A stretch of DNA of 64,000 nucleotides from Marinomonas profundi (lineage in GTDB: Bacteria; Pseudomonadota; Gammaproteobacteria; Pseudomonadales; Marinomonadaceae). The position numbers and the translations under genes were made by a program. The stretch spans positions 2,614,578 to 2,678,577 of the forward strand of contig NZ_CP073013.1 in assembly GCF_020694005.1 (NCBI RefSeq), in the 5' to 3' direction. The stretch's first letter is position 1, and the number at the start of each line of letters is the position of its first letter. Shown here in pieces: positions 35,606 to 45,105 of this stretch. The notes below the pieces were generated by a model. The model had not been told where the DNA came from and searched no databases. It was given only the letters and a program-made list of their open reading frames with translations.

Positions 35606-36640
35606 TTAGCGGTTTTTTGCTTTTGAGCTGTATTGCAAGCTGTTAAGTAATACCGCTAAGACGATAACAGTGCCGGTGAACACGGTTTGCCAATATTCAG
35701 AGACGCCAATAATAACCAGCCCATCAGATAGATAACCAATAACCAGTGCGCCAAGGATTGTACCTCGCACAGTACCTCTACCCCCTGTCAGCGCAGCACC
35801 GCCAATAACGACTGCCGCAATAGCGGTTAGCTCGTAGGTATTGCCAGCGGTTGGGCCTGCAGAAGTTAATTGAGAAGAAAGAACAAGGCCTGCCAATGCT
35901 GCGCAGATGCCTGATACCATGTACACCACTATTTTTACGCGTATGACTGGAACACCAGATAGATTTGCAGCGCTTTCGTTACCACCTGAGGCATACAGCC
36001 AGCGACCAAAAGCAGTGCGGCTGAGTATTAGCCCACATATCAAGGCTACAATGACTAATATAATGACGCTAACAGGGATGCCTGCTACACGGTTAAACCC
36101 CAGCCATTCAAAGCCGGTATTACCAAGCTCTGTTTTTCCATCCAGTTTGTTGTATGTCAGACCATTAGTGATAAGAAGGGCAATGCCTCGAGCGACATAC
36201 ATGGTGCCAAGTGTTGCTACGAATGCAGGTACTTTGAAATGGGCTACTAATATGCCGTTAACACAGCCTACCACTGCGCCTAACGCACAAGTGAGCACGA
36301 TTACAACCCAAAGTGATGGGTAGAAGGTAACGCCGAGTAGCTCTATATTAACGCCTTGAATTAAGTAACCTGCAAATACGCCACATAACCCAAGTGTTGA
36401 TCCTACTGATAAATCAATTCCGCCATTCAAAATAACCAGAAGCATCCCAAGTGCTAACAAGCCAAAAATAGCGACGTGAGAAGACATGATGAGAAAATTA
36501 TTGAGCGTAAAGTAATAAGGCGACATGAAAGAGAAAAAAATGATGATCGCTATCAAGGCAAAAAAAGCTCTACCCTCTAATAATAAGCGGCCAATATCTA
36601 ACTTCTTTGGTTGAGCAGACGTTTGAGTGGTCGTAGACAT
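35606..36640 (-). CDS. eryF: erythritol-type sugar ABC transporter permease
   Basis: Inner-membrane permease of the RbsC/AraH family with about eight to ten hydrophobic spans. The family loop G-N-E-S-A-A-N-L-S-G (normally G-G-N-x-x-A-A-x-x-S-G) and G-G-A-A-L-T-G-G-R-G-T are visible. The frame extends to a TTG at 36652 within the RBS; the ATG at 36640, 6 bases after GGAG, is preferred (344 aa). Lies 30 bases after the ATPase gene. Confidence 0.85.
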   Translation of the reverse strand: MSTTTQTSAQPKKLDIGRLLLEGRAFFALIAIIIFFSFMSPYYFTLNNFLIMSSHVAIFGLLALGMLLVILNGGIDLSVGSTLGLCGVFAGYLIQGVNIELLGVTFYPSLWVVIVLTCALGAVVGCVNGILVAHFKVPAFVATLGTMYVARGIALLITNGLTYNKLDGKTELGNTGFEWLGFNRVAGIPVSVIILVIVALICGLILSRTAFGRWLYASGGNESAANLSGVPVIRVKIVVYMVSGICAALAGLVLSSQLTSAGPTAGNTYELTAIAAVVIGGAALTGGRGTVRGTILGALVIGYLSDGLVIIGVSEYWQTVFTGTVIVLAVLLNSLQYSSKAKNR

Positions 36641-36669
36641 GTGAAACTCCAAATTATTCTTATAGTCTT

Positions 36670-38217
36670 TTAATGGGCTACCGATTCACCGGATGCCGCC
36701 ATGATTTTTTCTTTGCTTACTGTTGAGTCAAATTCAGCTGAAATATGACCTTTGTGCATGACAATAATGCGATGAGCAATACTGAGGCACTCAGCAACTT
36801 CAGAGGTAGAATAAATGACGGCAAGACCTTCTTTTGCCCGCTCTGAAAGCAACTTAAATACTTCGGCTTTAGCGCCAATATCAATGCCTCGGCTGGGTTC
36901 GTCGAGAAGAAGTACTTTAGGGTTAGTGGCTAGCATTTTACCAATGACTACTTTTTGTTGGTTGCCCCCTGACAAAGAGCCAATGGCGGCGTCGGCCCCT
37001 GACGTTTTTACCGTCACAGCCTTAATGGATTGGCCTATCAGCGTGTTTTCGGTACTTGATGAGGTGAATAGCTTTTTAGTGAAATCAGAAATACTGGCTA
37101 AGGATAGATTTTGGCCAACAGACATGGTTTGGACCAGTCCATCTTTTTGGCGGTCTTCTGGAACTAAAGCCAAACCCATATTAATTCGTTCAGCGATAGA
37201 AAGCTTACCGATGTCTTCTGTGCCAAGAAAGATTGTGCCACTTTGTGCGCTAAAGCGCCCTGCGAGGCATTCCATAAATTCGGAGCGCCCAGCGCCCATT
37301 AATCCATAGACACAGATTATTTCACCTGCTTTGACTTGCAAAGACAGTTTGTCGACAACATTGAAGTTGGCTCCATTAGGATCTGCGATCACTAGGTCGT
37401 TGACTCTTAGTGCTGTATCGCCAAACTCATAGCCTTCGGGTGGCGATCCTAGGTCGAAATTTTCACCGACCATATTACGTACAATCCATTCAAGGTCGAT
37501 GTCTTTGCGAGGTGCGTACGCTGTCATTGTGCCATCTCTAAGGACAACAGCATGATCTGTGACTAGCAGTGCCTCTTCTAGATGATGTGATATGTAAACA
37601 ATGGAAACGCCCTTACTGGTTAAATCATGGATCACTTTAAAAAGCACCTCTACTTCTGCAGCACTGAGTGCAGAGGTCGGTTCATCCATGATGAGGACTC
37701 TAGATTTTTGTGATATTGCTCGTGCAATTTCGATGATTTGTTGTTGACCGAGGCGTAATTCTTCAACGGGCGTTAATGGATCAATATCTTCTTCAAGATC
37801 GGCCATTAGTTCTCGGGTTTGCAGCTCTTCTTCAGCAAAATCAACACGGCCATTGGTAATGATTTCACGACCCATAAAAATGTTGTCGCGTACATTCATA
37901 TTAGGCGCTAGGCTAAGCTCTTGGTGAATAATAGAGATACCATTTGCTCTAGCTTCATTGGCATTATTAAAGAGAATAGGTGATCCATCTAAAATAATGT
38001 CACCTGATGTCGGGGCGATAACGCCAGACAGTATTTTCATTAAAGTGGATTTACCTGCACCATTTTCACCAAACAAAGTCGTTACTTGTCCATGGTAAAT
38101 ATCAAAATTAACACCTTTCAAAGCATGAGTGTTGCCAAAAGATTTGGTTATATGGCGTGCTGCCAAAACAACCTTGCTTGCTGGTTCAGTCGCTGAATGA
38201 TCGAAAGCTGGATTCAT
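36670..38217 (-). CDS. eryE: erythritol-type sugar ABC transporter ATP-binding protein (two ABC domains)
   Basis: Duplicated ATPase of the RbsA type, 515 aa. The first domain has a full Walker A (G-E-N-G-A-G-K-S-T near residue 56), L-R-L-G-Q-Q-Q signature region and D-E-P-T-S-A-L. The second has a degenerate Walker A (Y-G-L-M-G-A-G-R-S-E), L-S-G-G-N-Q-Q-K and D-E-P-S-R-G-I-D, as is usual for RbsA-type proteins. Its start overlaps the DUF2291 stop by 4 bases, so translation is coupled. Confidence 0.9.
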   Translation of the reverse strand: MNPAFDHSATEPASKVVLAARHITKSFGNTHALKGVNFDIYHGQVTTLFGENGAGKSTLMKILSGVIAPTSGDIILDGSPILFNNANEARANGISIIHQELSLAPNMNVRDNIFMGREIITNGRVDFAEEELQTRELMADLEEDIDPLTPVEELRLGQQQIIEIARAISQKSRVLIMDEPTSALSAAEVEVLFKVIHDLTSKGVSIVYISHHLEEALLVTDHAVVLRDGTMTAYAPRKDIDLEWIVRNMVGENFDLGSPPEGYEFGDTALRVNDLVIADPNGANFNVVDKLSLQVKAGEIICVYGLMGAGRSEFMECLAGRFSAQSGTIFLGTEDIGKLSIAERINMGLALVPEDRQKDGLVQTMSVGQNLSLASISDFTKKLFTSSSTENTLIGQSIKAVTVKTSGADAAIGSLSGGNQQKVVIGKMLATNPKVLLLDEPSRGIDIGAKAEVFKLLSERAKEGLAVIYSTSEVAECLSIAHRIIVMHKGHISAEFDSTVSKEKIMAASGESVAH

Positions 38218-38879
38218 TTCAGATTCATCCTTACGGGCGTGATTAGCCAGTTTTTATCATTGATGAGACGAAATACACCGGATATTTCGACGCTTGTACC
38301 GGTTAGCTTGCTTCGGTCAAGATCTTCTAGGATGTCTGCTTTCATCGTTCTGTTTAGAGCGGCGCCCACATCTTGGTATTCGATTTGATTGGTGAATTCG
38401 CCGAAGGTTATTTCGCCTGTTGCATCACGTAGGTCTGTGCCATTTATGGCTGGGCCTGTTTGAATTCGAACCGTTTGATTATCTGGGAAGCCGGGGATGT
38501 TGACGTTAAAAATGCCGGATTTTCCTGTTGCAATGGTGCCTTCAAAGGAGACTGGGATAACCGGTCCTATTCCACCACTTATCCCATACTTTTGCCCAGC
38601 GGCTTTTTTATCGGCTCGCAATGCTTTAAGCAGAGTATTTGCATCAACGGCATTGTCTAAAATATAAGACTTTACTTCTGCGTAGTGGATATTTGCATAG
38701 TTGTCTGGAGAGAAAGCTTGTTGTCTTAGATCGTCAGTAGAACCGTTAACAACGACTTTTGTGTCTAATGCCATCGCACCTACGACTACGACAGTCGTAA
38801 GAGCGCTTACGATGGCTATCTTTCGTTTTTTCGCAACAATCTGATTAGATTGTTGCGGTTGCAAAGTTTTTTTTATCAT
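38214..38879 (-). CDS. DUF2291 family periplasmic protein, first gene of the polyol ABC operon
   Basis: Membrane-anchored protein of unknown function in the DUF2291 family, which is regularly found with RbsA/RbsC/RbsB-type polyol transporters. A basic N-terminus and one hydrophobic span (around residues 20-36) precede a periplasmic domain with G-K-S-G-I-F-N-V-N-I-P-G-F-P, V-R-I-Q-T-G-P-A-I-N-G-T-D-L-R-D-A-T-G and F-T-N-Q-I-E-Y-Q-D-V-G-A-A-L-N, the family core. The ATG at 38879 is chosen because a GGAG is upstream; an in-frame ATG at 38918 has none. Four-base overlap with the ATPase gene. It may help ligand delivery or transporter assembly (inference). Confidence 0.8.
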   Translation of the reverse strand: MIKKTLQPQQSNQIVAKKRKIAIVSALTTVVVVGAMALDTKVVVNGSTDDLRQQAFSPDNYANIHYAEVKSYILDNAVDANTLLKALRADKKAAGQKYGISGGIGPVIPVSFEGTIATGKSGIFNVNIPGFPDNQTVRIQTGPAINGTDLRDATGEITFGEFTNQIEYQDVGAALNRTMKADILEDLDRSKLTGTSVEISGVFRLINDKNWLITPVRMNLK

Positions 38880-38918
38880 TTTTATTTTACTCCGGCTATT
38901 TTCCTCTAAAGCACACAT

Positions 38919-39242
38919 GCTTTGCTTTGTGCTATGAGCTGTTTGATCGAGCCAAGATCAAGGTTTGTTTTTAGAGGATTGCATGATCTTTGACCATAAC
39001 AATGGTATAAAAAAAAACACCTGTCAATGAAATTTATTGCATAAATAACAAAAAAAATCACTCATGTTGTTTGTGTGTTTTTCAAGAATGTATTCGGTGT
39101 AGGGTATCTATATGTGTTTTGAGCCTGTGTAAATAAAAAATGTATTTAATAACTTATTGAAAAATAAATATTTTATTTAATTTTTCGGATTGGTTTTTAT
39201 TTTTTAATACATTCTTTTTTGTCTTTAATGGAGGGGGTGTAG
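38919..39242. promoter_or_regulatory. divergent ery control region
   Basis: AT-rich region between the divergent transporter and eryABCD operons, about 520 bases in all. TTGATC (38943-38948) and GATCAA (38956-38961) form a 6-bp inverted repeat just upstream of the transporter operon, a candidate operator for the SorC or DeoR regulator. Homopolymer-rich sequence fills the rest. I see no clean promoter pair. Confidence 0.4.
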
Positions 39243-39434
39243 GTGAAAAAAGAAACAAATTCATGGTTGACAGAATGTCGTAGTGAGGAAATAATACACA
39301 AAATAAGTAATAAATTTCATTTTGGCTTTGCGTTTCTTAGCCAGAACAAAACGGGGTTCAATCATGCTTCTAATAATAAAGATGTCCCGCTTTGCTTCCC
39401 TTTATTGCGCAGGTTTTTGCGTCTGGAGGGCTGA
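39243..39434 (+). CDS. possible 63-codon leader ORF upstream of eryA
   Basis: A GTG start is preceded by an exceptionally strong GGAGGGGG at the right distance, and the stop (39432-39434) ends 3 bases before the eryA start, so translation could be coupled to eryA. The peptide is basic, without signal peptide or membrane span, and matches nothing I recognise. It could equally be untranslated leader with chance reading frame. Confidence 0.3.
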   Translation: MKKETNSWLTECRSEEIIHKISNKFHFGFAFLSQNKTGFNHASNNKDVPLCFPLLRRFLRLEG

Positions 39435-39437
39435 CAA

Positions 39438-40994
39438 GTGATTACCGATCTAATCGTAGGTATTGATGCTGGCACATCGGTGATTAAGGCCGTTGCCTTT
39501 TCACTGGATGGCAAGCAAGTTGCCGTATCATCAGTACGAAATACCTATAACACAACGTTCGATGGTGCTGCGACTCAGTCTTTGGGCCAAACATGGGATG
39601 ATTGTGTTTGTGCGATAAAAGGTTTGAGTCAAAAAATCGAGGGCTTTCAACAGCGAGTGGTTGCTCTGGCTGTAACCGGACAGGGTGATGGAACATGGTT
39701 AATAGATGAGGCTGGTGCACCTGTTTGTGACGCCTGGTTATGGCTAGATGGCCGCTCCGCACCAACGGTAGACATCCTTAATGCGAAACCCAATGAACGT
39801 CAGCGTTTTGAAAAGACAGGCACGGGTCTCAATACTTGCCAGCAGGGTGTTCAGCTTGCGCATATGGCATCCCACTTCCCACAATTATTAAAAACCGCCA
39901 CAACGGCTTTTCATTGTAAAGACTGGTTGTACTTTAATTTAACTCAAGTGAGGGCAACTGACCCCTCTGAGGCGAGCTTTACTTTCGGCGATTTTCGTAC
40001 TCGTCAATACGATGACCAAGTTATCGACAGTCTGGGGCTTGGTGGTTATCGCGCACTTTTACCAGAGATTATTGATGGCAGCGAAACAACACATCCTCTT
40101 TCGCAAGAAGCCGCTGACCTAACAGGGTTAAAAGTAGGCATTCCTGTTTCTTTGGCGTATGTGGACATGGTAATGACTGCCTTAGGGGCGGGTGTTCACA
40201 CTGGACAAGATAACGTTGCTTGCTCGGTCATTGGCTCCACAGGTGTGCACATGAGGTCGGTTTTGTCAGATGATGTTTTTCTGAATGATCAAGGCACTGG
40301 TTACGTGATTGCTTTGCCTATTCAGGGAAGGGTTACGCAAGTACAAACTAACATGGCGTCCGCATTAAACCTAGATTGGCTGTTAAATGTTGCCGCGGAA
40401 TTATTAAAAGACTTTGGTTGTGAATGTACACCTCAAATGTTGGTCAATAAGGTCGAGCATTGGCTACAGGAAGCGGACGAAGGCCAGCTGCTTTATCACC
40501 CTTATATTTCTGATGCGGGAGAGCGTGGACCATTTGTTAATGGTCGTGCTAGAGCCAGCTTTACGGGGTTGACTTATCATCACCGATTCCCGGACTTGGT
40601 GCGTGCGGTTGTTGAAGGTCTTGCTATGGCAATGCGTGATTGCTATGAGGCGATGGGAGGGCGCACAGAGGAGCTTCGCCTAAGCGGTGGGGCGGTTAGG
40701 TCGCCAACTCTGCGGAAAATATTGGCAGCCTCAGTTGGCGCAGGTGTAAGAGTGTCGGGGCGTGAAGAGGCTGGAGCGGCCGGTGCGGCAATGATGGCTG
40801 CGGTGGCGATAGGTCAATACAAAACGATGGACGACTGTATTGCTGAGTGGGTAACGCCACTACTTGGTCAGGTTGAAAAGGCAGATGTTGCGCTCGGTGA
40901 TCGCTATGACAGACTTTTTAAGGTGTTTTATAGGCAACGTTTGGCGCTCCCTGAGACCTGGCTTGCCATGGAGCAGTTAAGATTTTCCAAGTGA
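39438..40994 (+). CDS. eryA: erythritol kinase (FGGY family)
   Basis: Phosphorylates erythritol to L-erythritol-4-phosphate. The FGGY N-terminal ATPase fold opens with I-V-G-I-D-A-G-T-S-V-I-K (Asp near residue 9), the substrate segment D-A-W-L-W-L-D-G-R is near residue 96, and the C-terminal adenosine motif L-R-L-S-G-G-A-V-R-S is near 415. The length, 518 aa, matches Brucella EryA (519). The GTG start follows GGAGG by 9 bases. The gene order eryA-B-C-D-R-H-I fixes the assignment better than any motif; xylulose/ribulokinase would be the alternative. Confidence 0.87.
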   Translation: MITDLIVGIDAGTSVIKAVAFSLDGKQVAVSSVRNTYNTTFDGAATQSLGQTWDDCVCAIKGLSQKIEGFQQRVVALAVTGQGDGTWLIDEAGAPVCDAWLWLDGRSAPTVDILNAKPNERQRFEKTGTGLNTCQQGVQLAHMASHFPQLLKTATTAFHCKDWLYFNLTQVRATDPSEASFTFGDFRTRQYDDQVIDSLGLGGYRALLPEIIDGSETTHPLSQEAADLTGLKVGIPVSLAYVDMVMTALGAGVHTGQDNVACSVIGSTGVHMRSVLSDDVFLNDQGTGYVIALPIQGRVTQVQTNMASALNLDWLLNVAAELLKDFGCECTPQMLVNKVEHWLQEADEGQLLYHPYISDAGERGPFVNGRARASFTGLTYHHRFPDLVRAVVEGLAMAMRDCYEAMGGRTEELRLSGGAVRSPTLRKILAASVGAGVRVSGREEAGAAGAAMMAAVAIGQYKTMDDCIAEWVTPLLGQVEKADVALGDRYDRLFKVFYRQRLALPETWLAMEQLRFSK

Positions 40995-41047
40995 ATTCTT
41001 CAGATAAGTCATAGCCTGATCTTTGGTGGTGAAATAAGAGGTTCTTT

Positions 41048-42577
41048 ATGAATAACGAACAGGTGTTAGATCTTTTTGTGATTGGTGGTGGTATTAACGG
41101 TGCTGGTATTGCCCGTGATGCCGCAGGGCGAGGTTTGAGTGTTGCTCTTTGTGAGAAAAACGATTTAGCGCAAGGCACATCGTCTCGCTCTGGAAAGTTG
41201 GTGCATGGTGGCTTACGTTATCTTGAATACTATGAATTTCGTTTGGTGCGAGAAGCTTTGATTGAGCGAGAAGTGCTGCTGAATTCTGCCAGTCACATTA
41301 TTTGGCCTATGCGCTTTGTGTTGCCGCACAGCAAAGAAGATCGTCCGGCATGGTTAGTTCGATTAGGGCTGTTTCTTTATGATCATCTTGGCGGGCGTAA
41401 ACGTCTTCCGGGAACTCGAACGCTAGATCTCTTACGAGACCCTGAAGGGGCACCAATAAAGGATCAATACACCAAAGGCTTTGAATATTCAGATTGCTGG
41501 GTTGATGACTCACGATTGGTGATTTTAAATGCTTTGGATGCCGCAAAAAAAGGTGCCGAAGTACTCACTAGAACGCGTTGTTTATCGGCGAAACGCCAAG
41601 ATGATCATTGGTTGATCACAACAGAAAATGAATTTACTAAAGAAACGCGTAGCTTTAAGGCAAAGGTCTTAGTGAACGCGGCAGGCCCTTGGGTGCGTAA
41701 TATTGTTGATGATGTTGCGCATTCACAAAGTTCGCGAAACATTCAGTTGGTCAAAGGTTCTCATATCATCGTGCCTAAATTCTGGCAAGGGCAGCAAGCT
41801 TATCTTGTTCAAAATCATGATAAACGCGTGATCTTTATTAACCCTTATGAAGACAATAAAGCATTAATCGGTACCACAGACATTCCCTATAAAGGGCGTG
41901 TAGAAGATGTGGCACCAGATGAGTCAGAGATCGAGTATTTGTTAGCGGCTGTCAACCGCTATTTTAAAGAGTCGCTACGTCGCAATGATGTGATTGCCAG
42001 TTTTTCTGGTGTTCGCCCTTTGTTTGATGATGGTAAGGGTAATCCTTCTGCGGTAACGCGCGATTATGTGTTTGATCTTGACGAAAGCGGGGGTGTGCCG
42101 CTATTAAATGTATTTGGCGGTAAGCTCACTACGTTTCGTAAGCTGTCAGAGCACGCGATTGAAAAGATTGAAAAGTTCTTTCCGAACATGGGGCGTAATT
42201 GGACGCGCGGTGCGGTTTTGCCGGGTGGCGATATTCGTAATGCAGACTTCCAAAGCTTTATACAAGACTCTAAAGCCGCTTATAGTTGGATGCCTCGCGC
42301 CTTGCTTATTCATTATGGCCGACATTATGGTTCTTTGATTAAAAAAATTGTTGCTGATGCCAAGAGTGTTGACGACCTAGGTATTCATTTTGGTTCGAAT
42401 CTTTATGAGTCTGAAGTGCGTTATTTGGTTGAAAACGAATGGGCGATGACGCCTGAAGATGTACTGACTCGTCGGACGAAGGAAGGGCTTCATTTGAGTG
42501 ATGAGCAAAAAGTGTTTTTCTCTGACTGGTTTCAAGGACAGTTTATCACCTCACAAGCTCATTCAAACGCATCATAA
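41048..42577 (+). CDS. eryB: erythritol phosphate dehydrogenase (FAD, GlpD-like)
   Basis: Oxidises L-erythritol-4-phosphate to L-3-tetrulose-4-phosphate; membrane-associated flavoprotein related to glycerol-3-phosphate dehydrogenase. The N-terminal FAD fold I-G-G-G-I-N-G-A-G-I-A-R-D-A-A-G-R-G is at about residues 13-30, followed by the S-G-K-L-V-H-G-G-L-R-Y-L-E motif typical of GlpD. The C-terminal cap domain (about 390-500) is also GlpD-like. 509 aa, against 502 in Brucella EryB. GlpD is the sequence-only alternative, but eryA and eryC on either side argue against it. Confidence 0.87.
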   Translation: MNNEQVLDLFVIGGGINGAGIARDAAGRGLSVALCEKNDLAQGTSSRSGKLVHGGLRYLEYYEFRLVREALIEREVLLNSASHIIWPMRFVLPHSKEDRPAWLVRLGLFLYDHLGGRKRLPGTRTLDLLRDPEGAPIKDQYTKGFEYSDCWVDDSRLVILNALDAAKKGAEVLTRTRCLSAKRQDDHWLITTENEFTKETRSFKAKVLVNAAGPWVRNIVDDVAHSQSSRNIQLVKGSHIIVPKFWQGQQAYLVQNHDKRVIFINPYEDNKALIGTTDIPYKGRVEDVAPDESEIEYLLAAVNRYFKESLRRNDVIASFSGVRPLFDDGKGNPSAVTRDYVFDLDESGGVPLLNVFGGKLTTFRKLSEHAIEKIEKFFPNMGRNWTRGAVLPGGDIRNADFQSFIQDSKAAYSWMPRALLIHYGRHYGSLIKKIVADAKSVDDLGIHFGSNLYESEVRYLVENEWAMTPEDVLTRRTKEGLHLSDEQKVFFSDWFQGQFITSQAHSNAS

Positions 42578-42589
42578 GAGAGGCTAAGC

Positions 42590-43522
42590 ATGCCGTTAAC
42601 ATTAGGACTGAATACAAACCCTCTGGTGAACCGATTTGCCGAGCCAGCGGATTTAATCGATACCATTGCGCATGATATTAAAATTCGCGATGTGCAACTG
42701 ACGCATGAATTCATCAACCCCAGTTGGCCCGCTTCTGTCATTCGTCGGTTAACAAGAGAGATGAAAATGGCCTTGGGGCGTACCGGAGTTCGTATTACAT
42801 CTGGTATGACAGGTCCCTATGGGCGTTTAAACCATTTTGGTCATCCAGACGCCGACGTTCGCCGTTATTATATTGAATGGTTTAAAATTTTTGCCGATAT
42901 AACGGCCGATCTAGGTGGCCACGCGGTAGGAACACAGTTTGCCATTATGACTTATAAAGATTTTGACGATGCAGTGCGCCGTGAGGAGTTGACTAAAATC
43001 GCGATTGATTGTTGGGCAGAAGTTGCCGAACACGCAAAGCAAGCGGGTTTAGATTATGTGTATTGGGAGCCGATGAGCGTCGGGCGAGAGTTTGGTGACA
43101 CGATTGCATCTGCGATGACGTTACAGCAGCGCCTAACCGCTGCCAATATGGCGATACCTATGTGGATGATGGCAGACATTGATCATGGGGACGTCACATC
43201 CAGTAACCCTGCTGACTACGATCCCTATGCTTGGGCTGAAGTAGTGCCAACGGTGTCGCCCATTATTCATATTAAGCAAAGTTTAATGGATAAGGGAGGG
43301 CATCGACCTTTTATCGCTGAATACAACCAAAATGGCCGTATTCAGCCTGCGCCTTTACTCGATACCTTGTATAAAGGTGGAGCGAAGGATAATCAGATTT
43401 GTCTTGAATTGAGTTTTAAAGAGCGCGATCCAACAGACTATCAAGTGGTTGATCAAATTGCTGAAAGTGTGGCGTTTTGGGCTCCGCATATTGATAGTGG
43501 TGTTCAGGACTTGCATATTTAA
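42590..43522 (+). CDS. eryC: L-3-tetrulose-4-phosphate isomerase/epimerase
   Basis: TIM-barrel protein of the sugar-phosphate isomerase/epimerase (xylose isomerase-like) superfamily, 310 aa against 309 in Brucella EryC. In the Brucella pathway EryC turns L-3-tetrulose-4-P into L-erythrulose-1-P. Metal-site residues are suggested by Y-W-E-P-M-S near residue 155, D-I-D-H-G-D near 193 and I-H-I-K-Q near 226, with a late C-L-E-L-S-F. It begins 12 bases after eryB. Confidence 0.85.
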   Translation: MPLTLGLNTNPLVNRFAEPADLIDTIAHDIKIRDVQLTHEFINPSWPASVIRRLTREMKMALGRTGVRITSGMTGPYGRLNHFGHPDADVRRYYIEWFKIFADITADLGGHAVGTQFAIMTYKDFDDAVRREELTKIAIDCWAEVAEHAKQAGLDYVYWEPMSVGREFGDTIASAMTLQQRLTAANMAIPMWMMADIDHGDVTSSNPADYDPYAWAEVVPTVSPIIHIKQSLMDKGGHRPFIAEYNQNGRIQPAPLLDTLYKGGAKDNQICLELSFKERDPTDYQVVDQIAESVAFWAPHIDSGVQDLHI

Positions 43523-43699
43523 TGATGGCTTAATGAGAGTGGTCTCTACTTATCTTTCAAACTGTAGTGTTATTATCAATAGTATAAGGTTTCGCTCAGT
43601 TTTAATGAGAGGAAATATGAATGACTGATATAAATTAAGACGTGCTGATTTTTACATTGGCCTTGTCCGTCATAATTCAACACCATGGAGTGATAGAGT

Positions 43700-44656
43700 G
43701 TGGATGAAAGAAAATCTAATATTGAGCCAGACAGCTCTTTAGCTATTCGAGCCGCTTGGCTGCATTATGTTGGTGGTTTGACTCAAGCCGCTGTTGCAAA
43801 GCGACTTGGATTAACATCGGTTAAGGTTCATCGTTTAATATCAAAAGCGGTTGCTGAAGGGGCTGTAAAAGTCACCATAGATGGCAATGTTACCGAGTGC
43901 GTAAAACTGGAAGATCAGCTCATAGCTCGATTTGGTTTGAGTCAGTGCACTGTCGCGCCAGATTTGGGAGAAGAGGGAATACCGCTTAAAACCTTAGGTC
44001 AGGCGGGCGCTTTTTATTTACAGAATGTATTGACGACACAGTCTAATATCACGATTGGTTTGGCGCTTGGTCGAGCTTTGGCTGCGGTCGTTCATCAGCT
44101 TCCTAAACTTGATATTTCTAATATTCGTTTTGTGTCTTTATTGGGCGGATTAACACGAGACTACTCTATCAATCGAGACGATATTTTACATTGGATTGCT
44201 GCCAAAACAGGGGCGCCTGCCTACACCATGCCAGTGCCTTTATTGGCTAATACCGTTGAAGATAGAATGGTTCTCCTTGCTCAAAAAGGCGTGCAAGATG
44301 TTTTTACAATGGCCAATAATGCCGATATAAAATTTATTGGGATTGGGACGGTAGCGCAAACCGCGCAGCTAGTATCTTCTGGACCTATTAAACCTGAAGA
44401 AATCATTGAAATTGCCCGGTCAGGTGCTGTTGGCGAGGTTATGGGGCATTTTTACGATGAAAATGGGCATTTCGTTGAAACGTCTTTAAGTGCTCGTATG
44501 TTATCCGTTTCCTTAGAGGGTAATAAAGGCGAGGTTATTGCTGTTTCTGGTGGGGAAGAAAAGGTTGAAGCTATCCGAGCGGCGCTTAAAGGCGGCTTGC
44601 TTACCGGATTGATTACCGATGAGTTAACCGCTCGTGCTGTCCTAGCAAACAATTAG
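43700..44656 (+). CDS. eryD: SorC/DeoR-superfamily erythritol repressor
   Basis: SorC-type transcriptional regulator with an N-terminal helix-turn-helix (G-G-L-T-Q-A-A-V-A-K-R-L-G-L-T-S-V-K-V-H-R near residues 23-43) and a C-terminal sugar-phosphate-binding domain (S-L-L-G-G-L-T-R near residue 153, I-G-I-G-T near 213). 318 aa, against 316 in Brucella EryD, the erythritol-released repressor of ery genes. A 177-base gap from eryC may hold its own promoter. GTG start. Confidence 0.87.
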   Translation: MDERKSNIEPDSSLAIRAAWLHYVGGLTQAAVAKRLGLTSVKVHRLISKAVAEGAVKVTIDGNVTECVKLEDQLIARFGLSQCTVAPDLGEEGIPLKTLGQAGAFYLQNVLTTQSNITIGLALGRALAAVVHQLPKLDISNIRFVSLLGGLTRDYSINRDDILHWIAAKTGAPAYTMPVPLLANTVEDRMVLLAQKGVQDVFTMANNADIKFIGIGTVAQTAQLVSSGPIKPEEIIEIARSGAVGEVMGHFYDENGHFVETSLSARMLSVSLEGNKGEVIAVSGGEEKVEAIRAALKGGLLTGLITDELTARAVLANN

Positions 44657-44996
44657 TCGTTACGGCTTATACCCCGTCGTATGGTAAGTTTTGCCTTGTA
44701 ATGTCAACGCTCACTAAAAAATGCCCATTAACCACCTTTTGATCAAGATGATTACTGGGCTAAGGGTCGAGGTCGTGTAACAACGGCTTTCGCTGTGTCT
44801 CATATAAATGTGATATTTTTTGTGATTTTTCACATTACCTAAGCGTCTCCACCGTGTTTTTTCTGTATATCTCCTACTTTACTGTCAAAAATCCATGTTG
44901 TAAGTGTTATTCTAGTCTCGACGTTGTGTGAAAACGGGTATGTTTTCGCGCTTTTTTTGTGATTTTAACTCAAAATTTCTTAGGTTTATTGTGTTT

Positions 44997-45075
44997 ATAA
45001 CATTATATTTAACAAATTAAAGTAAATTTTGTTAAATATAACTTTTAAAATGTTATTTTTAACGTTATAACATGC
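44997..45075. promoter_or_regulatory. repeat-rich operator region before the DeoR regulator
   Basis: In the 449-base gap after eryD, a 14-bp perfect inverted repeat TTATATTTAACAAA (45003-45016) / TTTGTTAAATATAA (45028-45041) lies 65 bases before the DeoR gene. TATAACAT also recurs (44996-45003 and 45066-45073). Such repeats are typical of DeoR-family operators and suggest autoregulation. Further left, TGTGATTTTTCACA at 44821-44834 is another palindrome; its 4-base spacer is wrong for CRP. The rest of the gap shows nothing I can name. Confidence 0.5.
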
Positions 45076-45105
45076 ATAAGAGATTTGCTATCGAAGTGAG
45101 TGTTT

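Noticed and set aside
36815-37309. 164-codon plus-strand frame
   Set aside because: Complement of the eryE ATPase second domain; low-complexity Ser/Pro/Arg composition typical of antisense frames.
44821-44834. TGTGATTTTTCACA as a CRP site
   Set aside because: Half-sites are separated by 4 rather than 6 bases.
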